Of a stretch of DNA of 64,000 bases, positions 62,167 through 64,000 are shown piece after piece. This DNA is from Collinsella aerofaciens (GTDB taxonomy: Bacteria > Actinomycetota > Coriobacteriia > Coriobacteriales > Coriobacteriaceae): the NCBI RefSeq assembly GCF_028209885.1, contig NZ_JAQLEM010000005.1, positions 1-64,000 of the forward strand, in the 5' to 3' direction. Position numbers and translations under genes: made by a program. Numbering within the stretch: position 1 is the first letter of the stretch; every line of letters begins with the position of its first letter. The notes below the pieces were generated by a model. That model had not been told where the DNA came from and made no database searches. It saw nothing but the letters and a program-made list of their open reading frames with translations.

Positions 62167-62622
62167 CTAGAGGAGGTTGAGGGGGAGCTGGGGGGCGTCG
62201 CCCCAGAGCTTCTCGAGACGGTAGAAGTCACGTGCCTCGGGGGTGAAGACGTGGACGACGACTGAACCGTAATCCATGAGCATCCAGGTCTTCTGCTCGC
62301 GGCCCTCGATGGAGAACGGGTGCTCACCGCAAGCCTCGGCGACCTTCTCCTCGATCTCGTCGACGATAGAATCGACCTGACGGTTGTTGGTACCGGTGGC
62401 GAGCACAAAGTAGTCGCACACGTCGGAGAGCTCAGTCAGGTCGAGCACCTGAACGTCCTCGCCCTTCTTGTCGTAGGCAGCCTGCGCGGCGGCGCGGGCG
62501 ACATCCTCGGCGGCGACACCGCTCGTGGACAGCGAGGCGGCGGTACGGTCGGACGTGGCAACGAAGCTCTTGTGCTCCACACCTTCAAGAATCTGCTCGT
62601 CGGTCATGGTCTCGTCGGCCAT
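62167..62622 (-). CDS. rsfS: Ribosomal silencing factor RsfS
   Basis: Binds L14 and blocks subunit joining under starvation. Core residues: VLDLTELSDVCDYFVLATGTNNRQVDSIVDEIEEKV and KTWMLMDYGSVVVHVFTPEARDFYRLEKLWGDA. At 151 residues it has a 40-residue Ala/Glu-rich N-terminal extension. ATG at 62622 with a GAAAGAGG-type site. Last gene of nadD-yqeK-rsfS. Confidence 0.95.
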   Translation of the reverse strand: MADETMTDEQILEGVEHKSFVATSDRTAASLSTSGVAAEDVARAAAQAAYDKKGEDVQVLDLTELSDVCDYFVLATGTNNRQVDSIVDEIEEKVAEACGEHPFSIEGREQKTWMLMDYGSVVVHVFTPEARDFYRLEKLWGDAPQLPLNLL

Positions 62623-62650
62623 GGAATACCTCTTTCTAGACGCACCCGAG

Positions 62651-63259
62651 CTAGCGTAGCTGGGCGTAATGGTTGTAAATCGTAATAGCCGTGGGATAAA
62701 GATAGCGCCCGGACTGGATCACGTAGACCAGACCCTGCGCAAAACAGGAGAAGAACAACTCGTCAAGCGTCGACTCCCCCACCATCTTGCGCAGCGCGTG
62801 GGCATAATCACCATGGCGGTTGGGTTCGATGGCATCGGCAACAAAGACCACCATATCGAGCGGCGTCATATCGCAGGCGCCCACGGTGTGACGGTCGACA
62901 GCCTGAAAGACCGCCGGCGACAGCTCGGGAAAAAGCTGCGGAAGCTCATAGGCGGCAACCGGGCCATGCAAAAGCGGCGTCGCGGCAGACGGAGAGCCGG
63001 CAATCTTAATGCCGTAATGCAGAGCGCGCGTGACCAGCTCGTCGTCGGAGAGCACCTTGTCCCAGTCATGAATCAGGCCGGCGGCGGCGGCATCAAAGCG
63101 GTCGACACCGTATACCTCGGCTAGATGCAGCGCAGTCTCGGCAACCCCGAGCGAATGCACGTAGCGCTTACGTTTATCTTTCATACGCACATCGAGCAGC
63201 TCTTGAATGCGCTTGAGGAGCGCGCGCTCATCGCCCTCAAACTGATCCTCTACCGACAA
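62651..63259 (-). CDS. yqeK: HD-domain diadenosine tetraphosphatase YqeK
   Basis: HD-superfamily hydrolase that cleaves Ap4A symmetrically in Gram-positives. Metal residues include His35 (RYVHSLGVAETA) and His64-Asp65 (LIHDWDK), with HG at about 98 and AVDRHTVG further on. Length 202. The start is TTG at 63259 with a weak GGGGGT site, and the nadD stop is 12 bases upstream, so coupling is likely. Confidence 0.9.
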   Translation of the reverse strand: MSVEDQFEGDERALLKRIQELLDVRMKDKRKRYVHSLGVAETALHLAEVYGVDRFDAAAAGLIHDWDKVLSDDELVTRALHYGIKIAGSPSAATPLLHGPVAAYELPQLFPELSPAVFQAVDRHTVGACDMTPLDMVVFVADAIEPNRHGDYAHALRKMVGESTLDELFFSCFAQGLVYVIQSGRYLYPTAITIYNHYAQLR

Positions 63260-63271
63260 CGTAGACCCCCA

Positions 63272-63949
63272 TCACTCAAAATCTTCTTGACCCAGATCGG
63301 CATACAACCCGCGTTTGCGAATATAGCCGAGAACGGACTCGCTCGTAAGATAGCGCACGCTCATGCCACGGGCAACTCGCTTACGAATGTTGGTCGAGCT
63401 AATCGCCAGCGCCGGAATCTGGATATAGCGCACGTCAAACGGCAGGCCCGACTCTTTGATTCGCGCGCGAGCAGTATCGATATCAAAGCCCGGTCGCGTC
63501 GCCGCAATGAACGTGGCAAGCTCGGCGATTCGGTCGGCATCATGCCAGGTAACAATATCGATAATCGCGTCGGCGCCCGTAATAAAGTAGAGCTTTACCT
63601 GCGGCGGATAAAAGTCGCGAAGGGCATGAAGCGTATCGGCCGTGTAGGTTACGCCCGGACGGTCGATCTCGAACCGACTCGCCAAAAAGGCCGGGTTCGC
63701 GGCGGTGGCGAGGACCGTCATGGCATAACGGTCCTCGGCAGGCGTCACCGGCTTGTCAAGCTTAAAAGCAGGAGAGCCCGCCGGCATAAAGAGCACAGCG
63801 TCCAAGTCGAGGGACTCGCGCGCCTGCTCGGCGGTCACCAGGTGCCCGTAATGAATGGGATCAAAGGTGCCACCCATAATGCCGAGCCTAAACTCCTGCC
63901 CGTCCTCTAGAGGAAGCTCGGGCAGACCGATTCCACCGCGCAGCGACAT
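63272..63949 (-). CDS. nadD: Nicotinate-nucleotide adenylyltransferase
   Basis: Adenylates NaMN to NaAD in NAD synthesis. The nucleotidyltransferase motif GGTFDPIHYGH is at 26-36 and ISSTNIRKRV comes near the C-terminus. Length 225 includes a 20-residue N-terminal lead. ATG at 63949 has GAGGGCGAG upstream within the end of the previous gene (gap 3 nt). Confidence 0.95.
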   Translation of the reverse strand: MSLRGGIGLPELPLEDGQEFRLGIMGGTFDPIHYGHLVTAEQARESLDLDAVLFMPAGSPAFKLDKPVTPAEDRYAMTVLATAANPAFLASRFEIDRPGVTYTADTLHALRDFYPPQVKLYFITGADAIIDIVTWHDADRIAELATFIAATRPGFDIDTARARIKESGLPFDVRYIQIPALAISSTNIRKRVARGMSVRYLTSESVLGYIRKRGLYADLGQEDFE

Positions 63950-63952
63950 GGC

Positions 63953-64000
63953 TTACTCGCCCTCCGAGGTCTCGGCATCGCCCGCGGCATCCGCCGCATT
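63953..64000 (-). CDS. C-terminal end of the next gene (partial)
   Basis: Fifteen codons plus TAA, rich in Ala, Asp, Glu and Gly (NAADAAGDAETSEGE), cut off by the window edge. It lies 3 nt before nadD. An Obg GTPase gene commonly occupies this place before nadD-yqeK-rsfS, and Obg proteins can have acidic tails, but the 15 residues do not prove identity. Confidence 0.5.
   Translation of the reverse strand, partial: NAADAAGDAETSEGE

Overview
The window is a GC-rich bacterial chromosome segment, almost fully coding and mostly on the minus strand. The gene set points to an anaerobic actinobacterium of the class Coriobacteriia, most likely Collinsella or a close relative. The supporting features are an actinobacterial-type integration host factor (mIHF) next to gmk and rpoZ, the bifunctional fermentative AdhE, pyruvate phosphate dikinase beside its regulatory kinase, a folate-dependent TrmFO, the MEP isoprenoid pathway, and very frequent GTG/TTG starts. 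The taxonomic call is an inference from gene content and was not checked by any search.

Layout, left to right. 1-2946: terminator, pnp and rpsO. 2971-14464: a long minus-strand run lepA-dus-hemW-(membrane J-protein)-dnaJ-mtaB-phoH-ybeY-dgkA-era-recO for translation, chaperones, rRNA/tRNA maturation and repair. 14561-19015: rpsT, then comEA-comEC-holA. 19229-21639: ihf-gmk-rpoZ-thiI. 21879-27202: the pyrimidine operon pyrR-B-C-K-D-F with a hairpin-rich leader and an internal terminator. 27654-32604: plus-strand island with rpmB, adhE and an APH-fold kinase, interrupted by a minus-strand REP-associated transposase (RAYT1). 32782-45369: proS, ispG, rseP, dxr, cdsA, uppS, frr, pyrH, tsf, rpsB, a Xer recombinase and trmFO, a run of translation, isoprenoid and envelope genes. 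45384-49737: dprA-comM-yraN-rnhB and rplS. 49950-59512: ppdK, ppsR, glyS-glyQ, lepB, trmD, rimM, khpA and rpsP. 59714-62157: dinB and a second RAYT (RAYT2) in a cluster of its own palindromic repeats. 62167-64000: rsfS-yqeK-nadD and the tail of the next gene.

How the genes fit together. Ribosomal proteins rpsO, rpsT, rpmB, rpsB, rplS and rpsP each head a transcription unit, and several have a recognisable extended -10 or -35/-10 promoter. MEP-pathway dxr and ispG feed uppS (undecaprenyl-PP), with dgkA and cdsA handling lipid carriers and phospholipid precursors. PPDK, its regulator PpsR and AdhE suggest a glycolysis/pyruvate-node fermentation. ComEA, ComEC, DprA and ComM make up much of a DNA uptake and processing set.

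The least ordinary part is the pair of RAYT transposases. Each sits among a different short palindromic repeat family, and the two families share a TTGGGAC-like core. RAYT1 also has its ribosome binding site buried in a perfect 10-bp stem. Other points worth attention: a Xer recombinase whose reading frame runs to a GTC codon where a start is expected, a membrane-anchored DnaJ-like protein, a site-2 protease with a winged-helix-like insert, and operator-like repeats upstream of adhE and ppdK. No tRNA, rRNA, CRISPR array or prophage was seen.
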